Assembly: GCF_014192105.1 (NCBI RefSeq)
Contig: NZ_JACHXK010000001.1
Location: 248,001-312,000, forward strand
DNA: 64,000 bases
Direction: 5' to 3'
From: Paenibacillus phyllosphaerae
GTDB taxonomy: Bacteria; Bacillota; Bacilli; Paenibacillales; Paenibacillaceae
The first letter of the stretch is position 1, and every line of letters begins with the position of its first letter. The notes under the pieces were generated by a model. It ran no database searches. It saw only the letters and a program-made list of their open reading frames with translations, and was not told the DNA's origin. Below, piece after piece: positions 63,130 through 64,000 of the stretch. Position numbers and translations under genes: made by a program.

Positions 63130-64000
63130 GGGTGAGCCCTCCTTCCGCGATCATATGCATAATGCGATCCTCCGTCATATCGGCGCCGGCGAGCTCGCCG
63201 ATCGGATTTTTGTCCCGCAGCACGACGACGCGGTCGCAGCACTGCACCATCTCCTCCAGCTCCGCGGAGATGAAGAGCACCGAGATGCCCTGCCCAGCCA
63301 ATTCGAGGATCAGCTTGCGAATCTCGAGCTTGGAACCTACGTCGATGCCGCGCGTCGGTTCATCGAGAATGAGCAGCTTCGGCTGAGTCGCCAACCATCT
63401 GGCCAGAATGACCTTCTGCTGGTTGCCGCCGCTTAAGTTCTCGATCTTCTGCTCGCTGCTCGGCGTCTTGATCCTCAGCAGTTGGATGTAATGATCTGCG
63501 ATCTCCTTCTGCTTGCGAACGGACAGCGCCTTGAACAAACCTTCCCTCGCCTGCAGCGCCAGCACGATATTCTCGCGGATCGACAACTCGCCGACGATGC
63601 CGGCCACCTTGCGGTCCTCGGGCGTAAAGCCGAATCCCTGCTGGATCGCCTTGCGCGGATACATCGACGACATCATCGCATTGTCGATAGTGAATTCCCC
63701 TTCATCCGGCTTATCGATGCCGAAGATCAGCTTGGCTACCTCGGTTCGGCCCGAGCCCAAGAGGCCGGCCAGTCCCAGCACCTCGCCTCTGTGGATGGTC
63801 AAGTCGATCGGTTCGATGCTGCCCCGCTTCGCCAGCCCCTTCGCGATCACGAACGGCTGGTTCTCTCCCTTGCGTGCCTGCTTGCTTCCGGCGGCATCGT
63901 CCGGATTCCATTCCCGCCCGATCATATGGGAGACCAGTTGCGTGCGCGGCAGCTGCTCCGTCTCGAATTCGCCGACAAGCTTGCCGTTGCGCAGCACCGT
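63101..64000 (-). CDS. YtfR-like ABC sugar ATPase (5' end beyond window)
   Basis: The visible 300 or so residues are the C-terminal part of a two-domain CUT2 ATPase. The first domain's last strands (VLRNGKLVGEFETEQL) are followed by the second ATPase domain with its degenerate Walker A (GLLGSGRTEVAKLIFG), signature LSGGNQQKVILARWL and Walker B LLILDEPTRGIDVGS. Reading continues through the right edge, so the true start lies outside. It powers the YtfT/YjfF permeases encoded downstream. Confidence 0.93.
   Translation of the reverse strand, partial: TVLRNGKLVGEFETEQLPRTQLVSHMIGREWNPDDAAGSKQARKGENQPFVIAKGLAKRGSIEPIDLTIHRGEVLGLAGLLGSGRTEVAKLIFGIDKPDEGEFTIDNAMMSSMYPRKAIQQGFGFTPEDRKVAGIVGELSIRENIVLALQAREGLFKALSVRKQKEIADHYIQLLRIKTPSSEQKIENLSGGNQQKVILARWLATQPKLLILDEPTRGIDVGSKLEIRKLILELAGQGISVLFISAELEEMVQCCDRVVVLRDKNPIGELAGADMTEDRIMHMIAEGGLTHDQTGGIGA

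Overview
The window looks like chromosomal DNA of a spore-forming, carbohydrate-degrading member of the Paenibacillaceae (Paenibacillus or a close relative). The basis is protein style: YesM/YesN two-component pairs, LplABC-type importers, AraC regulators, CcpA-type cre boxes, a mother-cell sigma factor SigK, strong AGGAGG ribosome binding sites and frequent TTG/GTG starts. Most genes are on the minus strand. I recognised no rRNA, tRNA or CRISPR array.

Positions 1-32,300 form a plant-polysaccharide region centred on rhamnogalacturonan I. It holds a CUT1 sugar importer with its YesN/YesM pair (1-6163), a mutarotase-like protein, a GH2 enzyme and a DUF5107-TPR protein (6362-12740), two AraC regulators and a GH35 beta-galactosidase (12862-17067), two secreted PL11 rhamnogalacturonan lyases (17209-23281, the larger with cohesin and dockerin modules), another AraC regulator, a GH105 unsaturated rhamnogalacturonyl hydrolase with an LplA/B/C-type importer (25014-29762), and a YtdP-like membrane AraC regulator (30005-32275). 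The inferred flow is extracellular cleavage by PL11, import of unsaturated oligosaccharides by the LplABC-type system, and intracellular trimming by GH105, GH35 and GH2. Cre-like boxes and a duplicated promoter/operator tie parts of it together.

Positions 33,401-43,450 are an AT-richer block of about 10 kb inserted in sigK after codon 66. The displaced 5' end of sigK lies at 43,450-43,647. The inserted DNA carries its own 66-codon sigK 5' end with a mother-cell promoter, so the gene at 32,897-33,598 is intact. The two 5' ends encode the same 66 residues but differ at 32 of 198 bases. The block holds a large serine recombinase, two near-identical LexA-box cassettes, several small unknown genes and a nested trio of tyrosine recombinases. 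It resembles the skin element in target and recombinase class, but it regenerates sigK instead of splitting it.

Positions 43,880-64,000 return to GC-richer chromosome: an Rbs-type importer, a DeoR regulator, a fructose PTS operon that also contains EI and HPr, a second HPr-like protein with Tyr17, and a YtfQ/YtfR/YtfT/YjfF-type importer coupled to a sensor kinase, a response regulator and an unusual membrane-anchored protein with two fused sugar-binding domains. The ATPase gene of that importer runs off the right edge.
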